A DNA stretch of 64,000 nt from contig NZ_CP043641.1 in the NCBI RefSeq assembly GCF_014217625.1, forward strand, positions 930,001 to 994,000, given 5' to 3'. Position 1 is the stretch's first letter, and each line of letters opens with the position of its first letter. A program made the translations under genes and the position numbers. The notes below the pieces were generated by a model. The model had not been told where the DNA came from. It did no database searches and saw only the letters and a list, made by a program, of their open reading frames with translations. Source of the DNA: Leifsonia shinshuensis. Lineage in GTDB: Bacteria > Actinomycetota > Actinomycetes > Actinomycetales > Microbacteriaceae. Shown piece after piece: positions 1-10,801 of this stretch.

Positions 1-320
1 ACCGCGTCTACGGTCGCGTGGTGCTCGCCGCCCGGGACGAGGATGCGCGGATGAGCGGCCCCGCTGTTGCGCGCCCAGTACATCCCCTTGATCGCGAGGT
101 TGATCGCCTCCGTGCCGCCGGAGGTGAAGACGACCTCGATCGGGTCGCAGCCGAGGGTCGAGGCGACGGCCTCCCTGGCCTCCTCCAGCATCCGCTTGGC
201 CCGCTGGCCCTGGCTGTGGATGCTCGACGGGTTGCCGACGAGCCCCAGCGCGTCCGTGAAGGCGGCGATCGCCTCCGGGCGCATCGGGGTGGTGGCGGCG
301 TGGTCGAGATAGACGGGCAC
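1..320 (-). CDS. Cysteine desulfurase (NifS/IscS family), N-terminal part
   Basis: PLP enzyme that removes sulfur from L-cysteine for Fe-S cluster or tRNA thiolation chemistry. Only the first ~106 residues lie in the window; the C-terminus runs off the left edge. The start is read as GTG giving VPVYLDHAATTPMRPEA, the family's standard N-terminus. Further on are NPSSIHSQGQ, VFTSGGTEAINLA and GEHHATVD, the last carrying the conserved cofactor-stacking His. The active Cys and cofactor Lys lie outside. It is divergent from glgX across ~50 bp. Family assignment is secure; which cluster or thiolation partner it serves cannot be seen here. Confidence 0.9.
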   Translation of the reverse strand, partial: MPVYLDHAATTPMRPEAIAAFTDALGLVGNPSSIHSQGQRAKRMLEEAREAVASTLGCDPIEVVFTSGGTEAINLAIKGMYWARNSGAAHPRILVPGGEHHATVDA

Positions 321-368
321 CGAGGCCTCCTCGGAGTGTGGCGCGGTGTGGTCACTACTCTAGATCGC

Positions 369-2495
369 ATGACGTCCCCCGATCCTCTGCGCAACCTGGG
401 TGTACGCATCGGTCCGCACGGCGGCGAGCTGCGGGTCTACTCCGCGAACGCCGACGCCATGCAGTTCTGCCTGTTCGATCCGAAGGACCCGGACTGGCGG
501 GTGAAGACCGTCGAGATGCACCGCGACGCCAACGACGTCTGGATGGGCCGCTCCCGCAGCCTCCAGGTCGGCAGTCTGTACGCGATCAACGTCTCCGGTC
601 CGTCCGGCCCGCAGAACATGTTCAATCCGGAGACCCTGCTGATGGACCCGTACGCCAAGGGCCTCACCCGAGTGGGTCCGGAGGAGTGGCGCTCGACGGT
701 CGTCTCCGACGGCTTCGACTGGGGCGGCTCAGCCAAGCCCGGCACTCCCCTCGACCACACCGTCGTCTACGAGGCGCACGTGCGCGGCATCAGCCGGCAG
801 AACCCGGACGTGCCCGAGGAGCTGCGCGGCACGTACGCCGGCCTGGCGCACGAGTCCACGATCGGCTACCTCAAGCACCTCGGGGTCACCGCTGTGGAGC
901 TGCTGCCCGTCCACGCGTTCACGTCCGAGCAGCGCCTCATCCGGGAGGGCCTGACCAACTACTGGGGCTACAACACCCTCAACTTCTTCAGCCCGCACGC
1001 TCCGTACGCCACGCGTGCCGCCCAGGCCGCCGGCCCCGAGGCGGTCCTCGTGGAGTTCAAGGGGATGGTGAAGCTCCTGCACGAGGCGGGCATCGAGGTG
1101 ATTCTCGACGTGGTCTACAACCACACCGCCGAGGAAGGCATCGGCGGCCCGCGCACCAGCCTGCGCGGCATCGACAACGCCACCTACTACCGGCAGGACG
1201 CGAACGGCGTCTACATCGACGTCACCGGCTGCGGCAACACCGTGAACTTCGGGCATCCCGTCCCGCAGCGACTGGTGCTCGACTCGCTGCGCTACTGGGC
1301 GCAGGAGGTGCAGATCGACGGGTTCCGGTTCGACCTCGCCGTGACGCTCGGCCGCGGCGAGGACGCCTCGTACAGCCGCGACCATCCCCTCCTCAACGAC
1401 ATGCTCGCGGACCCGGTGCTCTCGAGCGTCAAGCTCATCGCCGAACCGTGGGATGTCGGGATCGGCGGCTGGCAGACCGGCAACTTCCCGGGTGGCCCGG
1501 CCGGGCCGGCGGGACCGGGTGGGATCGACGGCCGGGACGGCTGGTCGGAGTGGAACGACCGCTACCGCGACAGGGTCCGCAACTTCTGGCTGGCCGACAT
1601 CGCCGAGGCCCGCCGCAACGGCCAGGCCCCCATCGGAATCGGCGGCTTCGCCACCCGGCTCGCCGGCTCGTCCAACACGTTCTCGCCCGAGCGCGGCCCG
1701 CTGGCCTCCATCAACTTCGTCACGGCGCACGACGGCTTCACCATGGCCGACCTCACCGTCTACAACGTCAAGCACAACCTCGGCAACGGCGAGGACAACC
1801 GCGACGGCACCGACAACAACCGGTCGTTCAACCACGGCGCGGAAGGCCCCACCCTGGACGAGCGCGTGCTGCTCGACCGGCACAAGGCCATGCGCAACCT
1901 GATGGGCACGCTGCTGCTGTCGGCGGGCGTCCCGATGATCACCGCGGGCGACGAGTTCGGCCGCAGCCAGCGCGGCAACAACAACGCCTACTGCCAGGAC
2001 AGCGAGCTCACCTGGATGAGCTGGCTGCGCACCAGGGAGCAACGCGAGATGCTCGACACCACCCGCCGGCTCCTGGAGCTGCGTCGCGACAACCCTGCGT
2101 TGCGTCCCAGCCGGTTCGCCGTCTACGGGCAGACCACGCCCAACGCCAGCCACATGGACTGGTACGACGCCACCGGCGCGCTCATGGACGACGACGACTG
2201 GAACTCCCCGGAGAACCGCACCCTGCAGTACCTGGCGGCCTCCACGCCCGACAAGGAGGAGTTCAACCGCGTCCTCCTCATCGTGCACGGCGTGGAGGAC
2301 GACGTGCAGGTCTCCCTCCCGGTCGCCCCCGGCGTGGAGTCGTACCAGCTGCTCTGGGACAGCGCGACCGAGGTGCCCATCCTGGAGGACGGCATCGAGC
2401 TGGCGCCGGGCAGCGCACGGCTGGTCGGCGGCGCCTCGATGCAGCTCTACCGGGCGAACGGGCCGCGCGTGGACACGGCGACGGGCGCCGCCTGA
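369..2495 (+). CDS. glgX: Glycogen debranching enzyme GlgX (GH13)
   Basis: Cytoplasmic isoamylase-type enzyme that hydrolyses alpha-1,6 branches of glycogen after phosphorolysis. The protein is 708 residues, normal for GlgX. The start is ATG at 369 (MTSPDPLRNLGVRIGPHGG); an open frame continues upstream but has no family sequence. An N-terminal CBM48-like domain precedes a GH13 barrel with region I DVVYNH (from ~247), nucleophile Asp322 in GFRFDLAV, acid/base Glu359 in AEPWD and HDGF near 454. The downstream ybaK start overlaps the stop (TGATG), so the two are probably co-transcribed. It lies near glgP, glgE and glgB, which fits a shared role in alpha-glucan turnover. Confidence 0.95.
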   Translation: MTSPDPLRNLGVRIGPHGGELRVYSANADAMQFCLFDPKDPDWRVKTVEMHRDANDVWMGRSRSLQVGSLYAINVSGPSGPQNMFNPETLLMDPYAKGLTRVGPEEWRSTVVSDGFDWGGSAKPGTPLDHTVVYEAHVRGISRQNPDVPEELRGTYAGLAHESTIGYLKHLGVTAVELLPVHAFTSEQRLIREGLTNYWGYNTLNFFSPHAPYATRAAQAAGPEAVLVEFKGMVKLLHEAGIEVILDVVYNHTAEEGIGGPRTSLRGIDNATYYRQDANGVYIDVTGCGNTVNFGHPVPQRLVLDSLRYWAQEVQIDGFRFDLAVTLGRGEDASYSRDHPLLNDMLADPVLSSVKLIAEPWDVGIGGWQTGNFPGGPAGPAGPGGIDGRDGWSEWNDRYRDRVRNFWLADIAEARRNGQAPIGIGGFATRLAGSSNTFSPERGPLASINFVTAHDGFTMADLTVYNVKHNLGNGEDNRDGTDNNRSFNHGAEGPTLDERVLLDRHKAMRNLMGTLLLSAGVPMITAGDEFGRSQRGNNNAYCQDSELTWMSWLRTREQREMLDTTRRLLELRRDNPALRPSRFAVYGQTTPNASHMDWYDATGALMDDDDWNSPENRTLQYLAASTPDKEEFNRVLLIVHGVEDDVQVSLPVAPGVESYQLLWDSATEVPILEDGIELAPGSARLVGGASMQLYRANGPRVDTATGAA

Positions 2496-2983
2496 TGGCG
2501 AAACGTCCCGCCTCGGCCGGCACGCCCGCCACGGTCGCGCTCGGCGCCGCGGCGATCCCCTTCGCCGTGCACGCCTACGAGCACGACCCCGCCGCGCCCT
2601 CCTACGGGCTGGAGGCCGCCGACGCGCTGGGGGTGGAGTCGGACCGGGTGTTCAAGACGCTGCTGGCCGACACCGAGCTCGGGCTCGTCGTCGGCGTCGT
2701 GCCGGTGACCGGGATGCTCGACCTCAAGGCGCTCGCCGCAGCGGTCGGCGCGAAGCGTGCGGTCATGGCCGACCCCGCCGTCGCCGAGCGCCGCACCGGC
2801 TACGTCGTGGGCGGCATCTCCCCGATCGGCCAGAAGACCCGGCACCTCACGGTCGTGGACGAGACGGCGCAGCTCTTCGACACGGTGTTCGTGTCGGGAG
2901 GCCGCCGCGGCCTCGACCTGGAACTCGCTCCGGCCGACCTCCTGGCGGCGACGGACGCGCGCTTCGCGGCGATCGCCCGGTAG
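2495..2983 (+). CDS. ybaK: YbaK/EbsC-type Cys-tRNA(Pro) deacylase
   Basis: Trans-editing protein that removes Cys mischarged on tRNA(Pro). It has 162 residues, the usual size for a stand-alone YbaK domain. Visible family features are the VFKTLLADTE segment with the conserved Lys and the GGISPIGQK loop near the C-terminal third. The ATG overlaps the glgX stop by one base, so translation is probably coupled. The link with glycogen debranching looks positional rather than functional. It is convergent with glgP 24 bp away. Confidence 0.9.
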   Translation: MAKRPASAGTPATVALGAAAIPFAVHAYEHDPAAPSYGLEAADALGVESDRVFKTLLADTELGLVVGVVPVTGMLDLKALAAAVGAKRAVMADPAVAERRTGYVVGGISPIGQKTRHLTVVDETAQLFDTVFVSGGRRGLDLELAPADLLAATDARFAAIAR

Positions 2984-3007
2984 CGACCGCCGCGAAACCG
3001 TTGCGGC

Positions 3008-5587
3008 TCAGGCCGCCGCGACCAGCCCCAGCTCGGCCGACGACAGCAGCAGGTCGTTGACCGGCACGACTCGCACGGTGTATCCGAACGAGCCGGCCCA
3101 GGTCAGCGTCACCCCGCCGGAGAACTCGTGCGCGACCGACGGGTCCGCGCCGGGGATGGCGTGGTCCAGCGTCAGGCGCTCGTAGTGCACGCCGGTCAGG
3201 TCCTCGCCGTCGTAGCTGCGGCCGTAGACGAGCTGCACCTCCACGTCCTCCGGGCGGAGGCCGTTCAGGTGCACGAGCGCGCGCACCCGCAGCTGGTCGC
3301 CCACCTGCGGCACGGCGTCGAGGCCGCCGGCATCGACGTGCGCGACGTTCACGCCGGGCCACGCGGATCGCACGCGGTCCTTCCAAGCGGCGAGCTCGCG
3401 GGCGTCGCGGTAGTCGTCGGCGCTGAGCCGCTTCTCGTTGGCCGCGGCCGGGATGTAGAGCCGCTCCACGTACTCGCGCACCATCCGCTCCGCGCTCAGC
3501 GGCGAGGACAGCGTCGCGAGCGTGTGCCGGATCTGGCCGACCCAGTTCGTGGGCACACCGTCGCCGTCGCGGTCGTAGAACCGCGGTGCGATCTGGTGCT
3601 CGATCAGGTCGTACATCGCCTCGGCCTCCAGCGCGTCGCGCTCGGCGCCGTCGCCCGCTGCGTCGGCCGACGGGATCGCCCAGCCGTTCTCGCCGTCGTA
3701 GAACTCGTTCCACCAGCCGTCGAGGATCGACAGGTTGAGCGCGCCGTTCAGCGCCGCCTTCATGCCGGAGGTGCCGCAGGCCTCCAGCGGCCGCAGCGGG
3801 TTGTTCAGCCAGACGTCGGTGCCCGGGTAGAGCAGCTGCGCCATCCCGATGTCGTAGTCCGGCAGGAACACCATCCGCGAGCGGATCTCGGGCTCCGAGG
3901 CGAACTGCACCAGCTTCTGGATGAGGCGCTTGCCCTCGTCGTCGGCCGGGTGCGACTTGCCGGCGATCACGAACTGCACCGGGCGCTCGGCGTGCAGCAG
4001 GATGTTCTTCAGCCGCTCGGGGTCGTGCAGCATCAGCGTCAGCCGCTTGTAGGTCGGCACGCGCCGGGCGAAGCCGATGGTGAGCACGTTCGGGTCGAGG
4101 AGGTCGCCGATCCAGACCGGCGCGATCCCGCCGGGGTTCTGCGCTTCCCAGGCCGCGGCGACCCGGTGCCTGGCGTCCTTGACGAGCTGCTCGCGCATGC
4201 GGGTGCGCACGCTCCACAGGTCGAGGTCGCTCACGGCGCCGGAGTTCGCCCAGTCGGCGTGCGTGGTGTCGTCGGTGCCCAGCCGCTCCACGGCGAGCGC
4301 GCGCAGCATCGGGTCGGTCCACGTCTGGGCGTGGACGCCGTTGGTGACGGAGTCGATCGGCACCTCCGGGCTGTCGAAGCCCGGGAACAGGCCGCCGAAC
4401 ATCTGCCGGCTGACCTCGCCGTGCAGGCGCGAGACGCCGTTGGCGTGCTGGCCGAGCCGGAGGCCCATGACGGCCATGTTGAACACCGCGTCCGAGCCGC
4501 CCGGGTAGTCCTCCGCGCCGAGCGCGAGCACCTGCTCCGGCTCGACGCCCGGCAGCAGTGAGGTGGAGAAGTACCGCTCGACCAGCGGCCGGTCGAAGCG
4601 GTCGATGCCGGCGGGGACGGGCGTGTGGGTGGTGAACACCGTGCCGGCGCGCACCACCTGGAGCGCCTCGTCGAAGCTGAGCCCCTCGCCGATCAGGTCG
4701 GAGATCCGCTCCAGGCCGAGGAAGCCGGCGTGGCCCTCGTTGGTGTGGAACACCTCCGCCTCGGGCGCGCCGGTGAGCTCCGCCCAGGCCTTGACGGCGC
4801 GCACGCCGCCGATGCCGAGCAGCAGCTCCTGCAGCAGGCGGTGCTCGCCGCCTCCGCCGTAGAGCCGGTCGGTCACCGAGCGCAGGCTCTCGTCGTTCTC
4901 GGGGATGTCGGTGTCCAGCAGCAGGAGGGTGACGCGGCCGACCGCGGCCTGCCAGACCCTGGCGCGCAGCTCGCCGGCCGGGAGCGCGAGCGTGATCTGC
5001 ACGGGCGCGCCGTCGGGATCGCGGAGCACGCTGAGCGGCAGCCCGTCCGGGTCGAGCGCCGGGTAGCTCTCCAGCTGCCAGCCGTCCGGCGTGATCGCCT
5101 GCGCGAAATAGCCGGAGCGGTAGAACAGCCCGACCGCGACCAGGGGCGCTCCCAGGTCGCTGGCCGCCTTGAGGTGGTCGCCGGCGAGGATGCCGAGGCC
5201 GCCGGAGTACTGCGGCAGCGTGGCCGCGATGCCAAACTCGGGCGAGAAGTAGGCGATGGAGGCGGGAGCCGAGCCGTCGAGCGACTGGTACCAGCGCGGG
5301 TCGTGGATGTAGGCGCGCAGCTCGTCCCGGACGTGGTTCGCCCAGTCGACGTAGCCCTGGTCGACGGCGAGCTCGGCGAGCCTCGCCGGGTCGACGGAGC
5401 CGAGCAGCGCAATGGGATCGTGTTCCACCTCCTGCCAGAGCTCCGGCGAGATGCGGGCGAACAGCTCCTTGGTCGGCTCGTGCCAGGACCAGCGGAGGTT
5501 GCCGGCGATCTCCTCCAGAGCGGAGAGGGTGTCGGGGAGGACTGCGCGGACGGTGAATCTACGGATGGCCTTCACTCGCACGAGCAT
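3008..5587 (-). CDS. glgP: Alpha-glucan phosphorylase (GT35) with N-terminal DUF3417
   Basis: Releases glucose-1-phosphate (or acts on maltosyl acceptors) from alpha-1,4-glucan. The protein is 859 residues, typical of the actinobacterial subgroup that carries an N-terminal ~100-residue DUF3417 segment. Family motifs include YFSPEFGIAATLPQYSGGLG and the PLP-binding Lys at about residue 610 in CGTSGMKAALNGALN. The reading MLVRVKAIRRFTV is annotated from ATG 5587; the GTG at 5575 would give VKAIRRFTV, closer to homologous starts, and neither has a strong ribosome site. The gene is divergent from glgE-glgB, as in mycobacteria. Confidence 0.93.
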   Translation of the reverse strand: MLVRVKAIRRFTVRAVLPDTLSALEEIAGNLRWSWHEPTKELFARISPELWQEVEHDPIALLGSVDPARLAELAVDQGYVDWANHVRDELRAYIHDPRWYQSLDGSAPASIAYFSPEFGIAATLPQYSGGLGILAGDHLKAASDLGAPLVAVGLFYRSGYFAQAITPDGWQLESYPALDPDGLPLSVLRDPDGAPVQITLALPAGELRARVWQAAVGRVTLLLLDTDIPENDESLRSVTDRLYGGGGEHRLLQELLLGIGGVRAVKAWAELTGAPEAEVFHTNEGHAGFLGLERISDLIGEGLSFDEALQVVRAGTVFTTHTPVPAGIDRFDRPLVERYFSTSLLPGVEPEQVLALGAEDYPGGSDAVFNMAVMGLRLGQHANGVSRLHGEVSRQMFGGLFPGFDSPEVPIDSVTNGVHAQTWTDPMLRALAVERLGTDDTTHADWANSGAVSDLDLWSVRTRMREQLVKDARHRVAAAWEAQNPGGIAPVWIGDLLDPNVLTIGFARRVPTYKRLTLMLHDPERLKNILLHAERPVQFVIAGKSHPADDEGKRLIQKLVQFASEPEIRSRMVFLPDYDIGMAQLLYPGTDVWLNNPLRPLEACGTSGMKAALNGALNLSILDGWWNEFYDGENGWAIPSADAAGDGAERDALEAEAMYDLIEHQIAPRFYDRDGDGVPTNWVGQIRHTLATLSSPLSAERMVREYVERLYIPAAANEKRLSADDYRDARELAAWKDRVRSAWPGVNVAHVDAGGLDAVPQVGDQLRVRALVHLNGLRPEDVEVQLVYGRSYDGEDLTGVHYERLTLDHAIPGADPSVAHEFSGGVTLTWAGSFGYTVRVVPVNDLLLSSAELGLVAAA

Positions 5588-5657
5588 AGACGCGCCTTGT
5601 GACGGGAGCGTTAATCAAGCCTCCTGACCAAAGTGCGAATGAGTGTACGGTCGGCAT

Positions 5658-7736
5658 GTGGCAAAGAGCGCAGCGACCAAACCATCAGCCGCCGCAGCAC
5701 CTGAGGCGCCGGCGGCCTCCGCACCGGCCGAGTACGATCCGCTCCTCCCCCGGATCCCGATCCTCGGGCTCTCCCCCCAGGTGGATGAGGGCCACTGGGC
5801 GGCGTCCGCGTTCAGCGGCGAGGTCGTCCCGTTCCAGGTCACCGCCTTCCGCGAGGGGCACGACCGGATCGGCGTGGATCTGATCCTGCTGGATCCCTCC
5901 GGCAACCAGACCGAGCACCACATGCGGCCGCTGGCCCCCGGCACCGACCGGTGGGGCGTGGAGGTGCAGCTCGAGGAGGAGGGGCTCTGGCGCTACCGCG
6001 TGCAGGCCTACGCCGACGAGTACGCGACCTGGCGGCACAACGCCGAAGTGAAGGTCCCGGCCGGCGTCGACGTCGAGCTGATGCTCACCATGGGCCGCGA
6101 ACTGCTGGAGAAGGCCGCCACCGACAAGCGCCGCAGCACCGCGGAGCGCCGCCACCTGTCCGAGGCCGCCCGCATCGTCGGCGACACCGCGCGCGGTGTG
6201 GACGAGCGGTTCCAGGCCGCGGTCGACGACCGCATCCGCCGCATCCTCACCGAGCGGCCCGTGGTCGCGCTGCCGTCGCTCTCTCCGACCCGCGCGATCC
6301 TCGTGGAGCGCACACGCGCCGGGGTCGGCAGCTGGTACGAGTTCTTCCCGCGGTCGGAGGGCGCCAAGCGCTCCGCCGACGGGTCCTGGCAGTCCGGCAC
6401 GTTCCGCACCGCGGCCAAGCGCCTCCCGGAGGTCGCGGCGATGGGCTTCGACGTCGTCTATCTGCCGCCGATCCACCCGATCGGCCGCACCTTCCGCAAG
6501 GGGCCGAACAACACCCTGGACGCCGGCCCGAACGACCCGGGCTCGCCCTGGGCGATCGGCGGGCCGGACGGTGGTCACGACGCCATCCACCCCGACCTCG
6601 GCACCGAGAAGGACTTCACGTTCTTCGTGGGGAAGGCCAAGCAGGCCGGGCTGGAGATCGCCCTCGACCTCGCCTTGCAGGCCTCGCCCGACCACCCGTG
6701 GGTCACGACGCACCCGGAGTGGTTCACCACGCTCCCCGACGGCACCATCGCGTACGCGGAGAACCCGCCGAAGAAGTATCAGGACATCTACCCGATCAAC
6801 TTCGACAACGACTACGACGGCCTCCGCGCCGAGGTGCTGCGGATCGTCCACCACTGGATGTCGCTCGGCGTGCGGATCTTCCGCGTCGACAACCCGCACA
6901 CCAAGCCGCTGCACTTCTGGGAGTGGCTGATCCACACCGTCAACGCCACCGACCCGGACGTGGTGTTCCTGGCCGAGGCCTTCACCCGGCCGGCGCTGCT
7001 GCACACACTGGCCAAGGCCGGGTTCCAGCAGTCGTATACCTACTTCACCTGGCGCAACACCAAGGAGGAGCTGGAGGAGTTCCTGACCGGGCTCGCGAGC
7101 GAGACGGCCGACTTCCTGCGGCCGAACCTGTTCGTGAACACTCCGGACATCCTCACCGAGTACCTCCAGTTCGGCGGACCGGCGGCCTTCAAGATCCGCG
7201 CGGCGATCGCGGCGACCGGTGCGCCGTCCTGGGGCGTCTACTCCGGCTTCGAGCTCTACGAGAACGTCGCCCGGCCCGGGGCCGAGGAGTACATCGACAA
7301 CGAGAAGTACGAGTACCGGCCGCGCGACTACGCCAGGGCGGTCGCGCTCGGCCGGTCCCTCGCGCCGTACCTGACCATGCTCAACCGCGCCCGCAGCGAG
7401 CACCCGGCGCTCCGCCAGCTGCGCAACCTGCACGTCCACTCCAGCGAGGACGACGCGATCCTCGTCTACTCGAAGTACCTGGCCGGCGAGTTCACCCGCA
7501 GCGGCAAGCCCGACGCCGTCCTCGTCGTCGCCAACGTCGACCCGCACTCGGTGCGCGAGACGATGGTCCACCTCGACGTCGCCGCGTTCGGCATCGAGCC
7601 TGGATCGCAGTTCGAGGTGCGCGACCTGGTCACCGGCCAGCGCTGGACCTGGGGCTCGGACGCCTACGTGCGCCTCGACGCGTTCACCGAGCCCGTGCAC
7701 ATCCTGACCGTCAAGCCGTTGGAGGCCACCCGATGA
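5658..7736 (+). CDS. glgE: Alpha-1,4-glucan:maltose-1-phosphate maltosyltransferase GlgE
   Basis: GH13_3 enzyme that transfers maltosyl units from maltose-1-phosphate to alpha-glucan. From the GTG at 5658 it has 692 residues, including an Ala/Pro-rich N-terminal tail (~30 residues) before the N-terminal beta domain. Catalytic residues visible are Asp411 in [10 protein letters not shown] and Glu440 in FLAEAF. The [18 protein letters not shown] segment is typical of GlgE. A GTG at 5643 is an alternative start. Its last codon overlaps the glgB start (ATGA), so the pair is one translationally coupled operon that builds branched glucan. Confidence 0.94.
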   Translation: MAKSAATKPSAAAAPEAPAASAPAEYDPLLPRIPILGLSPQVDEGHWAASAFSGEVVPFQVTAFREGHDRIGVDLILLDPSGNQTEHHMRPLAPGTDRWGVEVQLEEEGLWRYRVQAYADEYATWRHNAEVKVPAGVDVELMLTMGRELLEKAATDKRRSTAERRHLSEAARIVGDTARGVDERFQAAVDDRIRRILTERPVVALPSLSPTRAILVERTRAGVGSWYEFFPRSEGAKRSADGSWQSGTFRTAAKRLPEVAAMGFDVVYLPPIHPIGRTFRKGPNNTLDAGPNDPGSPWAIGGPDGGHDAIHPDLGTEKDFTFFVGKAKQAGLEIALDLALQASPDHPWVTTHPEWFTTLPDGTIAYAENPPKKYQDIYPINFDNDYDGLRAEVLRIVHHWMSLGVRIFRVDNPHTKPLHFWEWLIHTVNATDPDVVFLAEAFTRPALLHTLAKAGFQQSYTYFTWRNTKEELEEFLTGLASETADFLRPNLFVNTPDILTEYLQFGGPAAFKIRAAIAATGAPSWGVYSGFELYENVARPGAEEYIDNEKYEYRPRDYARAVALGRSLAPYLTMLNRARSEHPALRQLRNLHVHSSEDDAILVYSKYLAGEFTRSGKPDAVLVVANVDPHSVRETMVHLDVAAFGIEPGSQFEVRDLVTGQRWTWGSDAYVRLDAFTEPVHILTVKPLEATR

Positions 7737-9940
7737 CCCCGATCCCCGAGGGCGCCGCCGCCGTCGACCTGCCCGCCATCGACGACGGCGTCCTGCGCGC
7801 CGTCGCCGCAGGGAGCTACCACGACCCGCACTCCGTGCTCGGCCAGCACCAGGTCGCCGCTGCGGGTGTCGAAGACCCGATCACGGTCATCCGGGCGCTT
7901 CGCCCGCTCGCCGAGTCGGTCTTCGCCATCCTGCCGACCGGCGCGCACCTCGAGCTCGCCCACCTCGGCCACGGCATCTGGCAGGGCGTCGACATCGTCG
8001 GCCCTGGCGCGTACGAGCTGGAGGCGCGCTACGCCGGCGGCAGCACCTGGACCACCGACGACCCGTACCGCTTCCTGCCGACGATCGGCGAGCTCGACCT
8101 CCACCTGATCCGGGAGGGCAGGCACGAGACGCTCTGGACCGCGCTCGGCGCCCACGTCCGCGACCTCGGCGGCGTCGTCGGCACGTCGTTCACGGTCTGG
8201 GCTCCGCACGCCCGCGCGGTCCGCGTCGTCGGCGACTTCAACGGGTGGGACGGCACCCTGCACGCGATGCGCAACATGGGCGCCTCCGGCGTCTGGGAGC
8301 TCTTCGTCCCCGGCCTCGGCGAGGGCTCGATCTACAAGTTCGACCTGCTCGGCGCCGGCGGCGAGTGGGTGCGCAAGATCGACCCGATGGCGCAGTACGC
8401 CGAGACCCCGCCGAACACCGCGTCCGTCGTCACGGTCAGCCGGCACGAGTGGGAGGACGGCGAGTGGATGACGCGCCGCGCCGCCACCGACCCGCACTCC
8501 GGCCCGATGAGCGTCTACGAGCTCCACTTCGGCAGCTGGCGGCCCGGCCTCGGCTACCGGGAGGCCGCCGACCAGCTCATCGACTACCTCGGCGCCCTCG
8601 GCTACACGCACGTCGAGTTCCTGCCGCTTGCCGAGCACCCGTTCGGCGGCTCGTGGGGCTACCAGGTGACCGGCTACTACGCCCCGACCAGCCGGTTCGG
8701 CTCGCCCGACGACCTCAAGTACCTGATCGACCGCCTCCACCAGGCCGGCATCGGCGTCCTGCTCGACTGGGTGCCCGGCCACTTCCCGAAGGACGACTGG
8801 GCGCTCGCCCGCTTCGATGGCCAGCCGCTCTACGAGCACTCCGACCCCCGCCGCGGAGAGCACAAGGACTGGGGCACCTACATCTTCGACTACGGCAACT
8901 CCCAGGTGCGCAACTTCCTGGTCGCCAACGCCCTCTACTGGCTGGAGGAGTTCCACGTCGACGGTCTCCGGGTCGACGCCGTCGCCTCGATGCTCTACCT
9001 CGACTACTCGCGCAACCAGGGCGAGTGGGAACCGAACATCCACGGCGGCCGGGAGAACCTGGAGGCGATCGGCTTCCTGCAGGAGGTCACCGCGACCTCC
9101 TACAAGCGCAACCCCGGCACGGTGATGATCGCCGAGGAGTCCACGAGCTACGCCGGAGTGACCGCGCCGACCTCCTCGGGCGGGCTCGGCTTCGGGCTGA
9201 AGTGGAACATGGGCTGGATGCACGACGCGCTCCAGTACATCAAGGAGAACCCGATGTGGCGCAGCTACCACCACAGCGAGATCACGTTCTCTTTCGTCTA
9301 CGCCTGGAGCGAGAACTTCCTGCTGCCGATCAGCCACGACGAGGTCGTGCACGGCAAGGGCTCGCTGATCGGCAAGATGCCGGGCGACCACTGGCAGCAA
9401 CTGGCGAACGTGCGCGCCTTCCTGTCGTTCATGTGGGCGCACCCCGGCAAGCAGCTGCTGTTCATGGGCCAGGAGTTCGGGCAGTACTCCGAGTGGAGCG
9501 AGGAGCGCGGCCTGGACTGGTGGATGCTCGACCAGCCGAGCCACCGCGGGCTCTGGAACCTCGTGGCCCAGCTGAACGCCGTCTACCGCGACAACCCGCA
9601 GTTCTGGGCGCTCGACAACGACCCGGGCGGCTTCGAGTGGCTGGACGGCTCGGACGCGGCCGGCAACGTGCTCGCGTTCCTGCGCAAGGACAAGGACGGC
9701 TCGCCGGTCGCGGTGCTGCTGAACTTCTCCGGCATGCCGCACAGCGACTACCGGGTGGGGCTGCCGTTCGCCGGCGAGTGGGAGGAGCTCCTCAACACGG
9801 ACGCCGAGGACTTCGGCGGCTCGGGCGTCGGCAACTTCGGCGGCGTCACGGCGCACGACGAACCGTGGATGGGCCGGCCGGCCTCCGCGGTGCTGACCCT
9901 GCCGCCGTTGGGGGCGCTGTATTTGAGGCCGCGTCGCTGA
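7733..9940 (+). CDS. glgB: 1,4-alpha-glucan branching enzyme GlgB
   Basis: Introduces alpha-1,6 branches into the glucan made by GlgE. It has 735 residues. A tandem N-terminal layout (N1 domain, then CBM48 with [10 protein letters not shown]) precedes the GH13 barrel: region I DWVPGHF, nucleophile Asp415 in [15 protein letters not shown], Glu468 in IAEEST, Asp536 in [10 protein letters not shown]. The C-terminal all-beta domain ends at [13 protein letters not shown] 7733 overlaps the glgE stop. Assignment is unambiguous. The next gene is convergent, 3 bp away. Confidence 0.96.
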   Translation: MTPIPEGAAAVDLPAIDDGVLRAVAAGSYHDPHSVLGQHQVAAAGVEDPITVIRALRPLAESVFAILPTGAHLELAHLGHGIWQGVDIVGPGAYELEARYAGGSTWTTDDPYRFLPTIGELDLHLIREGRHETLWTALGAHVRDLGGVVGTSFTVWAPHARAVRVVGDFNGWDGTLHAMRNMGASGVWELFVPGLGEGSIYKFDLLGAGGEWVRKIDPMAQYAETPPNTASVVTVSRHEWEDGEWMTRRAATDPHSGPMSVYELHFGSWRPGLGYREAADQLIDYLGALGYTHVEFLPLAEHPFGGSWGYQVTGYYAPTSRFGSPDDLKYLIDRLHQAGIGVLLDWVPGHFPKDDWALARFDGQPLYEHSDPRRGEHKDWGTYIFDYGNSQVRNFLVANALYWLEEFHVDGLRVDAVASMLYLDYSRNQGEWEPNIHGGRENLEAIGFLQEVTATSYKRNPGTVMIAEESTSYAGVTAPTSSGGLGFGLKWNMGWMHDALQYIKENPMWRSYHHSEITFSFVYAWSENFLLPISHDEVVHGKGSLIGKMPGDHWQQLANVRAFLSFMWAHPGKQLLFMGQEFGQYSEWSEERGLDWWMLDQPSHRGLWNLVAQLNAVYRDNPQFWALDNDPGGFEWLDGSDAAGNVLAFLRKDKDGSPVAVLLNFSGMPHSDYRVGLPFAGEWEELLNTDAEDFGGSGVGNFGGVTAHDEPWMGRPASAVLTLPPLGALYLRPRR

Positions 9941-9943
9941 CGT

Positions 9944-10729
9944 TCAGGCAGATTCGGTGAGCCACGCCGCGTAGCCGGTGCCGCCGTCCACGGCGTGCTC
10001 CGGCGCGAGGTGACGTCCCGCGCGCCAGGCCGAGCCGAGCGGGCCGCCCAGGCGGACCGACAGGATCGGCCGGCGCGTGCCGGTGGCGTCCTTCCACTGC
10101 CGAGCGAGCGAGCGCGCGCTCTCGACCCGCGGGCCGCCGACCGTGCGCGTCCCCGGCTCGCCAGAGCCCTCGGCCGCGTCGACCAGGACCCGCGCGACAT
10201 CGGTGAGCGCGATCGGCTGGACCCGGGTCGAGGAGGGCGCCGTCACCGTCCCGAACCGGCGTCCGCGCTCGAACACCGACGTGACGAAGTCGTGGAACTG
10301 CGTCGTGCGCACGATCCGGACCTCCAGCGGGGAGTCCAGATAGGTGCGCTCCTGCGCCAGCTTCGACCGGTAGTACGGGTAGCGGGCGCCGTCGATGCCC
10401 GCGATGGAGAGCAGAACCGCGTGGCCGACGCCGTAGCGCGCAGCGGTGTGCAGGAGGTTGCGGGAGCCGTGTGCGAACACGTGCGACGCGCGCCGGCCTC
10501 CGGCGTTGCTCGCGTCGATCAGCACGTCGACGCCGTCGACCGCCTCCTCCAGCCCGGCACCGGTGACGAGGTCGGCCGTCACGTACGCGACGCCGTCGAC
10601 GTAGGCGGGCGAGTCGTCGTCGGGGATGCGCCGGGCCGCGACCACGACCTGGTGGCCGCGTGCGACGGCCTCAGCGGTGACGGCGCGACCGGCGAGACCG
10701 GTCCCACCGACGACGAGCACACGGGACAT
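9944..10729 (-). CDS. NmrA-like NAD(P)-binding atypical short-chain reductase
   Basis: A 261-residue Rossmann-fold protein beginning MSRVLVVGGTGLAGRAV, with the GxxGxxG dinucleotide motif at residues ~8-14. ADLVTGAGLEEAVDGVDVLIDAS follows, and YYRSKLAQE sits where SDR members have YxxxK (around residue 125). The family includes NmrA regulators and atypical epimerase-like proteins; the substrate is unknown. Such proteins often act as stress-linked redox sensors, but nothing here fixes a pathway. It is convergent with glgB and in the same orientation as the thioredoxin/TPR gene ~70 bp upstream. Confidence 0.8.
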   Translation of the reverse strand: MSRVLVVGGTGLAGRAVTAEAVARGHQVVVAARRIPDDDSPAYVDGVAYVTADLVTGAGLEEAVDGVDVLIDASNAGGRRASHVFAHGSRNLLHTAARYGVGHAVLLSIAGIDGARYPYYRSKLAQERTYLDSPLEVRIVRTTQFHDFVTSVFERGRRFGTVTAPSSTRVQPIALTDVARVLVDAAEGSGEPGTRTVGGPRVESARSLARQWKDATGTRRPILSVRLGGPLGSAWRAGRHLAPEHAVDGGTGYAAWLTESA

Positions 10730-10801
10730 GCGCGAGCCTTCCGGGCGAGAGGGGGTGTCAGCCGCTCTGCGCGCCGATCCTCGTGGGGCGGAGGAGGCGC
10801 G

